A DNA stretch of 64,000 nucleotides from Sycobia sp. Sy_11 (GCA_018907035.1 JACCIC010000037.1:1975001-2039000), one strand, 5' to 3'; numbered from the stretch's first letter, positions 12,248-23,916 are shown. Notes: generated from the sequence alone by a model not told the origin. Made by a program: numbers and translations.

Positions 12248-12900
12248 GGTCCTGCGAGAACCCGCCCGGGACAAAAACTTTCCGTCTAATCTTCTTTTCT
12301 CGTTTGTATCAATTCGAGCGAGTTGCTCCCTTTTTCGTTGTGCGTCTGTCTGTCCCCTTTTCTTTTATTTTATTAGAGTTATGAATTTGTATTCCTCCCT
12401 GGGGCTCCGGGCGCAAAAACTTCTTCTTTTCTCGAATTTACAAGACGACTTTTGTACATTGAACCGCAGTTATTCGGTCTTAATCAATTTAATTGGCATT
12501 GATTATGATTAGTGTCTATATTTATTACAATTAGTAAAGTACAAGATCTAATATTAAATGATACATCTTCGTTTCGCTGAAATTTACCATCATATTCGAA
12601 AGCCCCAATATTAATTAAGTAAGAATAAATACTTAAGCAGAACTAGATATAGTAAATGGAAAAATGCGACGTTTAGCAAACTGCCGCTTTATTAATTTCA
12701 TTAAAACCAGATTTCAACGGTCGAGACATTTTGAAGTATTTTTTTAATTATTCTATATTACGAATTGAGAATATTAATTGTCCCTTGCAACAGATTTGAC
12801 ATGCACGATGTTCATAGCAACAGTTTAGACTTGTTGCTTCTTTATTTAATCTTAAACAATATTATAACTTCGGGCAGACCGACCAGACCGTTACACGGAT
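12245..12900. other. AT-rich spacer
   Basis: Mixed to about 12420, then AT-rich; nothing specific seen. Confidence 0.6.
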
Positions 12901-13600
12901 CTCCCTAAAATTACAGTATGAGAGGGGAAAATACCATAAATGCCTTATCTTGAATCCCAAGTAGCTGCTTCCATATTCCATGCACCCGGAACGACAATCG
13001 CCCGGAATAAAGCCATAAACCGAACAAACGTCCACTGGCAAGCATCTATTTGGCGAGGGCGAGGGGCGCGTACCCGCGAAAAGATCGTACTGTTCCAGCG
13101 AGCGGTTAAAACAGTTCGCGACGGAAGCTGCGGGAGACGCGAGATCTCGTCGAGGGGGCGCGGCGACCCTCGTCGGGCAGAAACATCGACGATACAGCCG
13201 GAGGAGGGAGAGTCGCGCGCCGCCGCCACGGACAATCCGAGAAAGGCCACGGTCTCGTGCCCTCCGCGGCGGTGCAGCCCTCTGGCGCCGCCGCGGCGTC
13301 GTGGAGGGAGGACAAGCGCCGCGGCCCCGGCGCGAAACCACCGCAGGCCCGTATGCACAGCCGGGGACAGAGGGAGAGAGAAGCGCCGTAGGGCCGAGGC
13401 CGATGCATCGGTGCGCCATGGGGATCGAGTTCTGCATAATCAACATGGGCCAATAACGAAAATACATTGTTTTAGCCCCCGCGCGCCACCCGCTGATGTC
13501 GCGGGGTCGCGCACGTGCGCGCTATTTATGTTTGATCAGCTGCATCAGCTCAACCCTACAGAAGTCGTTTCGCGGGCGGTATAATAGGAGCAAGATACGC
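12900..13600. other. GC- and CpG-rich block with the longest ATG frame of the window
   Basis: CpG-dense from about 13030. The plus strand is open from an ATG at 12940 to a stop at 13584 (214 codons), but the minus strand is also open over 201 codons of the same stretch and a third frame over 137. The translation is Arg/Ala/Pro-rich with no domain I recognise. Stop-poor GC composition explains all three. It is better read as a CpG-rich regulatory block. Confidence 0.5.
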
Positions 13601-13703
13601 GTGCAAGAGATCGCTATTAGGCCGTAACTCGCTTCTCTCTCTCTATCTCTCTCTTCCTTCCGTTCATCCTTCCCTTGCAGAAAGAGCGCGATTATTATAT
13701 CGC

Positions 13704-13734
13704 TAATTAAACGGTAATTATTAAACGTTAATTA
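13704..13734 (+). promoter_or_regulatory. Triple TAATTA homeodomain-type cluster
   Basis: TAATTA occurs three times in 31 bp (13704-13709, 13715-13720, 13729-13734). ATTAAACG words lie between the copies, so the segment looks like an imperfect direct repeat. TAATTA is the core recognised by many Antp-class and paired-class homeodomains. It lies between a CpG-rich block and a long TA tract. Confidence 0.35.
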
Positions 13735-13756
13735 GAAATGGGCCGTTTTCCACATG

Positions 13757-13760
<4 letters not shown>

Positions 13761-13824
<64 letters not shown>
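13761..13824. repeat. (TA)n microsatellite, 64 bp
   Basis: Thirty-two uninterrupted units, one of the longest AT tracts in the window. Confidence 0.95.
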
Positions 13825-13826
<2 letters not shown>

Positions 13827-13829
13827 CAT

Positions 13830-14460
13830 AGATGATGATAAGTGCAAGACACACGCCTGCCAAATGCAGCTATTTATTTTGTTCCAAATATTTGCAAAGG
13901 TCTTTGATTTATTAAAAATATAAAAATCGTTTAACAGCGGGTTTACTCGTATATGAGATTTCATACAAACGTGTATATTTGTAATCAAAATATAATATTA
14001 TAATTGTATACAAATAAAAATGTAATTATGGTACTGATATATGGGTTTAAATGTTCATATTTATTAAAATAAATATTCGTAATATGAATTCACTCGTTAA
14101 GCGTATTTCAAAAAGAGATGCTTCTATTCAATTCCATTATGCAAAAGCGAAACTACGATTAAAGTACCAAAGACGAAAATATACAATTGTTCAATTGAAC
14201 AATTAGAATGTTTAATATTTACATCGTTGGACTATCGAAATATCGATATTGATAATTGCATAGTATTTAGTTTACTACCAAAATTAATAGCAAAATAAAT
14301 TTCGCCCGAAGTGTACATATTTCTCTTCTACAATTTTTTATTTTCTGTGTAAGCTTCTCCATCAAGAAAAATATAATACTATTATGTTCTACATCAAGTT
14401 TAGTATGTAAAATGTCCACGCAGTGTTTATTTATGAGCCGCTAAACATTCGTAATATTAA
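13830..14460. other. AT-rich spacer
   Basis: Contains a perfect 20-bp palindrome (listed separately) and the near-palindromic ATCGAAATATCGATATTGAT near 14236. Nothing coding. Confidence 0.6.
14185..14204. repeat. Perfect 20-bp palindrome
   Basis: AATTGTTCAATTGAACAATT equals its own reverse complement with no spacer. Each half holds an ATTGTT SOX-type word and the centre is CAATTG. Confidence 0.9.
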
Positions 14461-14470
14461 CAGAGAATGG

Positions 14471-14518
14471 TAGATAGATAGATAGATAAAGCGAGAGAGA
14501 GATAGAGAGAGAGAGAGG
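14471..14518. repeat. (GATA)n plus (GA)n microsatellite
   Basis: Four GATA units followed by an interrupted GA tract. Confidence 0.9.
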
Positions 14519-14709
14519 TATTCAAAAAAAAGAGATTTTCAAATTCATTACATTCAAGTGTCAAAATTCTCTTTACTATAAATCCGAATATACGTCCCTC
14601 ACAGCGTCCCCCTTCCCTTTCCTCATTCCGTTCTCGGTGCATTCGTACCTTCCGTCCGCGTGTCTCTTGGCTATATCCCTCGCCGTCATAGCTGCGCTTG
14701 TTCCCGGAT

Positions 14710-14712
<3 letters not shown>

Positions 14713-14768
<56 letters not shown>
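14713..14768. repeat. (CT)n microsatellite
   Basis: Twenty-eight uninterrupted units; complementary to the GA tract 100 bp downstream. Confidence 0.95.
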
Positions 14769-14773
<5 letters not shown>

Positions 14774-14867
14774 GCGCCGACAGTGATAACGCCGAAAACT
14801 TGTATATGTACGAGAAACGTTCGCGCACACCGGTATGCAAGCAGCCCGAGACAGAAGGGAGCGAGAG

Positions 14868-14875
14868 TGAGAGAG

Positions 14876-14924
<49 letters not shown>
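14868..14924. repeat. (GA)n microsatellite
   Basis: GA units with one early interruption (GAGG at 14878-14880). With the CT tract at 14713-14768 it forms an inverted pair able to fold into a stem of about 45-55 bp. Confidence 0.95.
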
Positions 14925-14926
<2 letters not shown>

Positions 14927-14929
14927 CGC

Positions 14930-15380
14930 GGCGCCGGGCTAGAAGGGCGAATCTGCAGCGAGGGAAGGTAGACGGAGTTTAACGCGCGAGCGTACCCGAG
15001 GACAGTTATACAGCGAAGCGCGGCGCAACGAGACATATAAAGCCGGCGCGCGCCCGTAATGCGCAACTCTCGTTTCTCCCTGTTAAATTCTAATGGACGT
15101 TTTGGATACTCCGGGGGCTATTGTGCCCTCCGCTGCGCTTGGGCTCGATGCGGTGGGGCGCAGGTGGGTGGGTGTGTGTGCGTGTGCGCGCATGTGGATG
15201 CGTGTATATACAAACATATACATTTCGGACTCACATATACATTTGATGAAACAATTTTACGTAACGCCGAGACCATAGACGCCATGCCGCCACTGGTCCG
15301 TAACTCGATCTTTGTGAATCAAACGCGGGAAACGTCAACGGGATGTGTGCACATATATAGTATATTTTAATCTCTTCGGA
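14930..15380. other. CpG-rich block with TATA-like site
   Basis: CpG-dense to about 15200. TATAAAGCC starts at 15036, followed by a GC-rich segment; I see no convincing initiator 25-30 bp downstream. A loose TG/CG-alternating stretch lies at about 15163-15200. Confidence 0.4.
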
Positions 15381-15900
15381 GGCGCCAGTCAAAATTACTC
15401 CCGAACGGCAGTTTTATATTTTTACGTTTATTATTACGTTTATTATCTCGCAATGAATTCGAAATAAGTATTCGCTTTTTATGTATTCACGATGGTTTTT
15501 ATGATTACTGCTCGCGCTCTATAAACTTTCCACAAAGTGACAGTGAAAATATGCGCTTTAATTACTGCACTTATTCTAGATGTACTATATTGTCGAGGCT
15601 TTAAAAAATTCTACAAATTAATACGATGAGCAAACGAAGTAAATTTGAAAAAAATAGTTTCTCCAACTTTGTTAATAATATTAATTTCTCTAATGTCATT
15701 CGCGAATTCAAAGATTAAGTTATTTACCTTGTACTAATGATAGTAGTACTGCTAAATATTTAAGCGGAGGCATTGTGAAATACGATTCAGAAGTGGAATA
15801 TTATATTGCCTTTGATAATATTCAACATTAGAAATCAATATAATTACTAATCTGCTAGGTTATATTTGGAGAAAAAAAATGTTTTTTTCCTCCGTAAAAG
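15380..15900. other. AT-rich spacer
   Basis: Nothing specific seen. Confidence 0.6.
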
Positions 15901-17352
15901 TCCTCGATTTCTCGAGCATTCGACAAAAATAGCTAGCAATTACCGCGTGACTGCCTTGGACGTTGTTTATCCCGCGCGAATGTTGAAAAATCGTGGTCGC
16001 GCGTCCAGGGACGCTCGGCTCTTTATCTCGCTGCCTATAGAAACGCCACGCAGCAGCCCCACTAGATTCCGAGGGGTGTGGGAGGAAGTGACCGCTCCCG
16101 TTGCGGGAGCGTCGCCTATATGCCGGCGCAACCCGAATACGCCCCGTGGCCATTACAATTCGCAATTATTGCATTTCCCGGCAAATGGATTGCACCGGAA
16201 GGCTAACGCGCGCGTTGCGATATTCCCAAAAGCCGGCCGGGTGGCGCCGCGGCGCTCGGGGGTCGGGCAACCACCGAGCCCCGGCGCAAACTGATACGCA
16301 ATAAGACCGCACGGCGCGGGAGGCGCGAGGATGGCACACGTGGAGGGGCGACGAGCGCGCGTATAGCATTATACGCGCACTGTCCGTGTACACACGCGAA
16401 CGAGCGCCAGCTCGAGGAGCCAAGAACGGAATTTTCGAGGGACAGTCTTGGTATTCAAATGCGCCGCACCCACTCGTCCCTCTGGCGCGTAATTACAACT
16501 GCAAATACAGAGGTGGGGGAGAGGGAGGGGGAGAGGATGCGACGCAACACCCCGGGAGGAAGTAATCTACTCGCAATTCTGGGCGCACCGATGGCCGGGC
16601 CATACTGCAGAACGGACCGAGAATCGTGCATACGGATGCAATCCGGAAAGAAGCGTAGAATTACGGCGAACGCGCGACTCTCGCGACCAGCTGCCCCCTC
16701 CCCGTACACTACGAGTAATCAACGCTGTGCCGAATTATCGGCGATTCTTCGAGGAGGGGGCAACCGCGGTATATAATTGATTCTCGTGCGACAACTGTGG
16801 GCAAGCCTCCTTTTCCCGGCGACGAGAACGCATACGCGAAGGCGGCTTTTAACGACCAAATTTACGTTTGCATTGCGATGGAAACAGGGGGGGTGGCGGA
16901 TGATGGGAAGGTCTCGCCCTGCCGTAATCACAGGACGAGCGGGCGACTCCCTCTACCTCTTGATGCCCTCTCCCGGTCATACATATATAAGTGAGAACGA
17001 GACGGCAAGAGAAAGGAGAGAAGAATCCCCGCGAGTATAAGACGCCCGCGGAGAATCGTACGCAAGCTCGTCTCGGCGAGAGCGGGGTGACCTCTACTTC
17101 GTGCATACGGTCTCTCTTTCCCTATCTCCTTCTCTCTGTCTCGGAAGCAGACGCCACGCGGCGAGTATAAGGTATGCGATTAAAACGACTCGCCGTCCAA
17201 ACGCGCGGACGAACCGGTTCCCCCGCCTCCTTTAACCTCGCCGCCCCCGCTTGCGATCGATGCCGAGCATTCGAAAGTGCAGCGCGCAACCCCACTCTCC
17301 GCCTCGCTGGGCTTGATGGAAAACGACTATACGGTATTGCCCCCCTCTTTAC

Positions 17353-17358
<6 letters not shown>
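15900..17358. other. Long GC-richer block
   Basis: Generally CpG-rich without long microsatellites. It has a strong small hairpin at 16093-16111, the near-palindrome GCAATTATTGC near 16159, and G-rich runs near 16514-16535. Overlapping frames on both strands (for example 15866-16294 plus) have no recognisable domain. Confidence 0.5.
16093..16111. repeat. GC-rich hairpin, 8-bp stem, 3-base loop
   Basis: CGCTCCCG, loop TTG, then CGGGAGCG. All eight pairs are Watson-Crick and mostly G-C, so it would be stable as RNA or cruciform. Confidence 0.85.

Positions 17359-17413
<55 letters not shown>
17359..17413. repeat. (CT)n microsatellite
   Basis: About 27 uninterrupted units. Confidence 0.95.
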
Positions 17414-17416
<3 letters not shown>

Positions 17417-18420
17417 CTTCTCCTCTATCTCTCTGTCTAGACTTCTACAAATTAACGTACGAGGATCCTATTCGGACGAATGCAACAACGAGGCTCCCCC
17501 GCCTCGGGCTTATGTGCGTAAGATCGCACTCAGACACACACACAGCGCGCGCGCGCGCGATAGAGAGGGATAGAGAGAGAACCGGGTTTGCACTCGCGTG
17601 CAAATTAGATTAGCGTGAATTAGAGCCAGTCGTCGCATATGCGTGTATATGTGCGCTCACGCGAGCGCGCGTGTGTGCGTAAAAGTGTGCACGCCTACTA
17701 GCTACATTCAGCGGACACAGATTCCGAAGTACAGTGCGCAGGCGTGCGCAGCGATCGAGAGCCAAAGTGCATCGGCTTAGGGAGCGAAAAACAAAACGTG
17801 CTCAGCCCCTATGGGCATTATATATATATAGGTAGAGAGAAAAGGACGGTTGTTCCTGAAAAATCCTATTTTTTGTCCGTTATAAAAAAGCAAATATACT
17901 CTGTGGGCGCGTGAACTCTACGTTGGTTCGTGCAATATCAACAAACGATAGATTTCGTTACGCACTATCTTTGATTATAAATATTGGAATTTGCTCGATT
18001 CAGCTATACATCGATAAATTGAAAATTCAATATAACAAAAAAATGAAAATATAATTCCGCTAACTGTCATTCCCAAAAAAAAATTGTTATATTTAATTGT
18101 AAAACATTAATAACAACAATTTCCATTGATAAAGACATGTGGAAGTTGGATCCGTTTACATATTAATTAACAGTTTCTAAATTAGAAAACAAAACATTAA
18201 TTTTCATTTCAATTCGAATAATAGATTCGCTTCCATGCTTGGCATAGAAATGTCGCCCCCTAATAAGTATCGCTTAAATCGAGAAACATGGTATAAATAT
18301 CGCTGACTCCCCTCGGCCACAGCGAAGATAAAAACACATCGGCCGATAATATATAGATTGAATCATACAGCTTTTCAATTACGAAAATAATTTCTAGAAT
18401 AAAGATTTAAAAGCCTCCGC
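17414..18420. other. Mixed then AT-rich non-coding DNA
   Basis: Short CACA and CGCG alternating runs near 17535-17560 and 17640-17690; AT-rich from about 17870. No gene seen. Confidence 0.6.
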
Positions 18421-18774
18421 ACACTTACGCGCGCGCGCTCTTATATTGCCTTGCAAGCTATAACCCTGTCGCAAAAATGAGAGAGAATGACGAGGAGGGC
18501 AGGCAGGAGGTGGCGGTGGTTGCGAGAAACGGCTAAAAAGAAAAAACGAACTCGCTCGCTCGCAACGAATTTACTTATTGTATTACTTTCTGTTACTCTA
18601 GCCGGGATTGCTTTCCACCTCTCCCCCGTGCCCACCCGCACTTAAACCCCATTGAATATATAAGCTCGAACCCGGTGATCTCATCCCTTTCCTCACCCTC
18701 GCAACATGTATACTTCGTGCGTCATGTTTGCTAACGCCCGGCCGTCGGACGACGTCTGTGCGCGCACAGTGGTC

Positions 18775-18806
18775 TACACACACACACACACACGCGCGCG
18801 CGCGCA
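18775..18806. repeat. Compound (CA)n-(CG)n microsatellite
   Basis: Nine CA units run directly into seven CG units, then CACA. The whole tract alternates purine and pyrimidine. Confidence 0.95.
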
Positions 18807-18910
18807 CACAGATGTATATAAATATACTATATATAGTAACACCGGTAGCCTAAGTGCGTTTTGTCATGAAAAAAGTTGTCGGTGCTGTGCGAGACGGGGG
18901 GAACAAAATA

Positions 18911-18913
<3 letters not shown>

Positions 18914-18944
<31 letters not shown>
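18914..18944. repeat. (GA)n microsatellite
   Basis: About 15 units followed by an interrupted GA-rich tail. Confidence 0.95.
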
Positions 18945-18952
<8 letters not shown>

Positions 18953-18959
18953 TGAGGAA

Positions 18960-19660
18960 CTGCAAAAGGGAGCGCATAAATCGTGCAGATAGCGCCGAGC
19001 AGCAGCGCAGCTCGGGGGTAAAAGTATAGTTATTAGAGAAACTACTACTCACAGAGTCGAAGATCGCATTGGCGGGCGGTTGAGGAGAAGCCAAGGGAAA
19101 GGTGGCTCTCACCGTCAGTTATAGCGCGAAAATGAAACGACGGGTATCGCACTTTGCAAAACCCAGCGCCGATGGCTCTGTTATACAGTATAGCGAAAGA
19201 GGGCTACACACACACATACCAATTTCAAAAACACGAGGGGTGGTGGGCCTCTCACGAAATTTGCGTAATTGCGAGCACTGAATTATTAGCGACGTCGGAC
19301 GCGTCATACTTCCAGCGGCGCTATAAGCGACCATCGCCGATGGCAAGACAGATAGATAGATGTAGAGAAGAGGGGGCGCGGCCGATGGAGGCAGCGTGCC
19401 TCACCCCCGCTCCTCTGCTATTCGCACCCCTTTCAAATTGGTTTCGCATACAACGGACCGATTCTGATCGAGCGGCTGCTCGCGCGCGGCGCCGCTGCGC
19501 GAGGCCTCCGAAACCCGCGCCATACCGCCGCAAGTACGCGCGGAGAGAGCTAGTCGAATAATTTATTCCCAACCCTCGGCTGTGTCATGCACCCTCTCCC
19601 CCCCTCTCTCCCTCCAATCCTTATTTGGATCGGCAGTCACGCTCCTATATCGCGTTGTCA
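18960..19660. other. GC-richer non-coding block
   Basis: The plus-strand frame 19154-19561 has no ATG at its start, and the opposite strand is also open at 19321-19572. CpG-rich from 19280 to 19560. No domain recognised. Confidence 0.5.
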
Positions 19661-20200
19661 ATCTTTACAGCTATCAGACACTTGAATATGTCATGATGTC
19701 ATGGAATTAACTAAAAACTGTAAAAATTCTTGATTTTATATTATTTACAAGTACTACTGGCGTGAACAAAACTCTGTTGATTACTGTATGGAATAATTTT
19801 TCTGCTGTTCTGAAAAAGTCTGAATGAAATTCATTAAAATGAGAAATGCACCGATACAATTTTGGCGTGTAATAAATTGTGAACATATTGCACATGTTTA
19901 CATAGCTATCAAAATTCTCCAGTTTTGTTCACTACATTTTTTTTTTTTAATTTTTATCCGATGCATAAAAAAGATCAATATCGATCGTATCTTCCTAATA
20001 CACTTTGCCTCTAGCCCTTAATCTGATGAATATTATTCTTAAAACTACAGAATACTTAAAATACGAGAAACATTTGCTTTGTTTGATACAAAAAACCCTT
20101 TCAGCGACGCTTAATATTAAACAACCCTTAACGTCGCATGCGAATCCTTTAGAGAAGCGGCCATATAGAGAAGAAAGAACAAATAAAATCTATCTCCGGA
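19660..20200. other. AT-rich spacer
   Basis: A T10 run near 19940; otherwise nothing specific. Confidence 0.6.
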
Positions 20201-20501
20201 AGGTGTAGATGGCGAGAGCAAGCTGCAGGTGACATTAGGAATGGTTAATACGGGAGATAAAACGTATCGCTCTCAACGCTGGTATGGGATTCCCATCGAT
20301 GTGTGTGTGAGTGTGCGCGCGCGCATATACGACCGAGAGATAGAAAATCCGGCGGGTGCTCCGAAACTGCCCCTCTTTTGAAATCTAGAGCGCGGGTGAA
20401 CTGCGGACCAACAAAGGCTAATCGCGAGTCGTCGGAGCGAATGTCCAACATACTCACTCGCACCCTCTGCACTCTTTCTCTCTCTCCCTATCGTACGTAC
20501 A

Positions 20502-20506
<5 letters not shown>

Positions 20507-20573
<67 letters not shown>
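20507..20573. repeat. (CA)n microsatellite, 67 bp
   Basis: About 33 uninterrupted units, followed 57 bp later by a long TC tract. Confidence 0.95.
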
Positions 20574-20574
<1 letters not shown>

Positions 20575-20624
20575 CTTCCTCTCTCAATCCACTTTCCCGC
20601 CCACTCCTCTCGCTCTCGCTCTCA

Positions 20625-20629
<5 letters not shown>

Positions 20630-20678
<49 letters not shown>
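20630..20678. repeat. (TC)n microsatellite
   Basis: About 24 uninterrupted units in a C/T-rich flank (20574-20700). Confidence 0.95.
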
Positions 20679-20682
<4 letters not shown>

Positions 20683-20699
20683 GTGCTTCCTGTCTCTCA

Positions 20700-21700
20700 C
20701 TAGGGACTCTCGCAATTTGCACGGCAAAGCTGAATTTTAGCCTCACCTCTGTGTGTATCTTCTAAATTTTCTCGCTCTCGCGCAGTCTATGGCGCCCCTC
20801 TCGACCCTCGGACGTTTCGTTTGCTTTGTACGATTGCCAGGTGAGCGGAACAATTGGCTCTACTCAATTAGCAAAAAGAGTTGCTCTGTTTTAAGAGACA
20901 GCGGCCGCGCGGAGTTTGCAAATTGTCAAAACGCAATTGCTCGCGACAATACTGTACGGATTGGCAGAGGTTACAAAACATAATTTTTCTTTTTTCTTTT
21001 TCACGCTGCGTATAAAAGAAGTTTAAGCTATTGAGCTTGTCTTGTTGAAAATCGTTTGAATGAGGATAAACTATGTAATAATTAAGAACATTAAAATAAA
21101 TTCATAAAGAAATATTTTTTGTAAACGTAAAAACTTTAAATATCTTTCATTACAATGAAAATTTAAGAAGTAATGCCTTTTTTATTAAAACTATACGAAT
21201 TTCTCCAAAGCTAAGTTAAAGTAGACTCTTGATTAAATTTTAAAACTTGAATCAATAGCACGTAAAAAAGCAGCTTTTCTGCAGCCAATATGAGAACTAG
21301 AACAACGTGGATTTTGCCGAAAATTCGTTAAACACACACACTCGAAACGGTCAAGATGAATTGAAAGCTCGTCGTCGGAAACAATGAAGCCACGAGTTCC
21401 GAGGCTGAAAAAAAATGGGGAAGAGAGGAGCGCAGAGGAGACAAGAGAGGCCAAGAGAGGCAAAAAAAAATAAACGTACCGAGAATCTTCAATAGAGAGC
21501 AAGTCAAGAGAGCTCCACGGATAAAAACGCGTCCTACGACTGTGTTGGGCACGCACACGACCCCATGCATCCATAATTTATTGAAAAGAGCGCCGAGTCA
21601 GTGTTCCTTCAACTTTCCGTTCGCGGTCCAGTCCGAGGACTGGAAGTGAATTCTCTCTGCTTTTTCCCAATCCCTCTGAAAATGGAAAATATGGAAAAAT
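20700..21700. other. Mixed non-coding DNA
   Basis: AT-rich core at about 20980-21240, purine-rich segment at 21400-21500. No credible frame. Confidence 0.6.
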
Positions 21701-21703
21701 GAC

Positions 21704-21745
<42 letters not shown>
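21701..21745. repeat. (GA)n microsatellite
   Basis: Interrupted once near its 5' end (GACAGAGA), then pure. Confidence 0.93.
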
Positions 21746-21748
<3 letters not shown>

Positions 21749-21906
21749 TAAAAGTTAGGGAGAAAGGGAGGAGAAAAACTGAGGTTACAAACATCACATA
21801 TATATACAGCAAGTTAGATGAGAGATTACTCGTGGATGACACAGGAAATTCGTTTCTATTATCAAACTTGCAACTTGTGACGCCATCCGTCATTCAACAC
21901 ATCAAG

Positions 21907-21926
21907 GAGAGAGAGAGAGAGAGAGA

Positions 21927-21974
<48 letters not shown>
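21907..21974. repeat. Compound (GA)n-(TA)n microsatellite
   Basis: Eleven GA units pass directly into about 23 AT units at 21928/21929 without a spacer. Confidence 0.95.
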
Positions 21975-21977
<3 letters not shown>

Positions 21978-22281
21978 TGTAGGTGCTTTATTCGAACCGA
22001 GTGTCACCGGCTTCGACCGATCGATAACCTATTTCCTAGTCAGGGTTTGTCGATTTAACGCTTCGCGAATGCTGGCTGACTTGTCGTACGTTCTCTATCC
22101 ATATCCCTATCTCGAAATTACGAGTATAGGCCGAAAGGAGGTGTGCGGTGCCGCGTGGATAAAAAATTCTTCTCCCCACTCCGCCCGCCGACACAGGAAA
22201 AATGCGCACCGCACAGTGACGTGGCTGCACTTTGTATCTATGAGACCGTCAAATGCTCACGGCACAGTAGCTCTTCGTCCG

Positions 22282-22283
<2 letters not shown>

Positions 22284-22363
<80 letters not shown>
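22284..22363. repeat. (TC)n microsatellite, 80 bp
   Basis: Forty uninterrupted units, the longest CT/GA tract in the window. Confidence 0.95.
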
Positions 22364-22367
<4 letters not shown>

Positions 22368-23136
22368 CACTGGCCAAATATTGATATTCAGATAAGGCTT
22401 TGTCCCTGCCTCTTTGCCCTAGTGGCACTAAAAAAAACGATACCTCGTTCCTATAAAATCGTACCTTCTTTATATATTCTGCATATGAGAAACTGCAGAT
22501 GTTCCGAACGTTACGCTTTATTAAAAATGCACCCGGTTCGTTTCCAACGATCGCGCAAGTAGTTGTACGAGCAAACTGTGAAAAAATATTTCGTCTCTCT
22601 CTATATGTTAACGTACATGCCCATATGCTGCGCACGGATGTACGTATGTTCGTTCTCGCGCGAAAATCACGCGCGCAGTAATATCGCACGTCACATTCGC
22701 AACAGCGAGTCGCGACAGCGAGGATGCAAAATAAAGCTTTAATCTAACTCCGCGATCGGAAATTACGTCCTTGTATGTGTGCATACATATATATATAATA
22801 CGCACCATCCCGTGCATCGGTCGAGGTAGATGTAAAAAGAGAAAAGCTTATGCAAAAAGCTCTCTATCTCTCTTGCAGCAATGCACTCGAAAATGCAAGC
22901 GAGCACCATTACTATGTATAGTGACGTGGTGACAACGTCTCCCTTCGAAGCTGTAGTCGAGGATGGGGGGAGCGTTGCCGGAAGAAATGAGAAGGGAGAA
23001 ATCAGCTGACGGACAGCTCCAAATGGGACGACGACGGCGGCGGCGGCGTTGGTAGAAGAGCGAGGATAGGAAGCCGCCACCCGCCCCGCGGAGTAAAGAG
23101 GGGCGCGGGCAGGGCGAGCTGGTTGTTAATGGAAAC
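22364..23136. other. Mixed to GC-rich non-coding DNA
   Basis: A short GAC/GGC trinucleotide run lies at 23027-23048, in a CpG-rich segment at about 22960-23120. No gene seen. Confidence 0.55.
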
Positions 23137-23165
23137 CCATTGTTCTCTAATCAAATCATTTGCAA
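23137..23165 (+). promoter_or_regulatory. SOX-type and POU-like motif pair
   Basis: CATTGTT (23138-23144), a match to the SOX HMG-box core, is followed 13 bp later by ATTTGCAA (23158-23165), seven of eight bases of the inverted octamer, with TAATCAAATCA between. Combination seen directly; function inferred. Confidence 0.25.
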
Positions 23166-23339
23166 GGCACGAGGGTTGAGCGCGGTGCCGCGAAAAGAGA
23201 GAGAGAGAGAGACAGTGTTGCGAGGAAGAGAAGAAGAGAGAGAGACAAACGGACGAGTACGAAGAACAGGCTATGACAGAAGATCGGGATTGAGAGAGAA
23301 GAAGCGAAAACGAGAGGACGGGTGTATTTGCTGATGTAC

Positions 23340-23660
23340 AGTTTATCGACTATATAGATACTTTTTTAATTTAACAAACAGTGCACATGCAGTATTGAAA
23401 ATTTTATTTTCTAATGCAATTTAATCGATCGTTCTTTTTAGCAAAATTCAACTAAAAATCACAAAACAAAAATTATGATTTAAAAAATTATCAAAACATT
23501 TAGGTTTGATTTTTTGCTATTTTACGTAATTGGACAATCGATTGATAACTGTCCTTTGACAGTACTTTTAAATTTCAGCAAATTAACTGTATGTTTCGAT
23601 AGAATGTCAAAGACAGCTGTCCAAAAGTTCATTCTAATCCAACTGTAATATCACGGACTA
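23340..23660. other. AT-rich segment containing an imperfect stem-loop
   Basis: CTGTCCTTTGACA near 23549-23561 pairs, with one bulged base, with TGTCAAAGACAG near 23605-23616. The loop is about 43 nt and AT-rich. TGACAG words (TALE/Meis-type cores) occur in the stem. Confidence 0.5.
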
Positions 23661-23875
23661 AACTGCCGCGCAAAACACGACTCTGTCCGACTTTTACTCA
23701 AATTTTCAACAAAATTTCCACCAAGCCGAGCGCAAGCTGCTCGCAAACATAATTTCGAAGCCTTTTTCGACCAAGTGTAATTCTGCCCGGGCAAAGCTCC
23801 GGTTGGCACAAGCCGGCATGCATATACGTGTGCGTGCTTGTCCACCGGATCGTACAGGGACAGAGCGGGACGGAC

Positions 23876-23880
<5 letters not shown>

Positions 23881-23913
<33 letters not shown>
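23881..23913. repeat. (GA)n microsatellite
   Basis: About 16 uninterrupted units. Confidence 0.95.

Positions 23914-23916
<3 letters not shown>

Noticed and set aside
12940..13584. Longest ATG frame of the window (214 codons)
   Set aside because: The opposite strand and a third frame are open across the same CpG-rich block, and the translation is Arg/Ala/Pro-rich without a domain. Low stop density explains it.
15036..15044. TATAAAGCC as a second TATA promoter
   Set aside because: No initiator-like sequence at the right distance and only weak downstream support. Mentioned in the block description only.
20919..20939. AAATTGTCAAAACGCAATTG resembles miR-219-5p
   Set aside because: The seed differs at its first base (AATTGTC instead of GATTGTC), another mismatch follows, and I find no complementary arm up- or downstream to make a hairpin.
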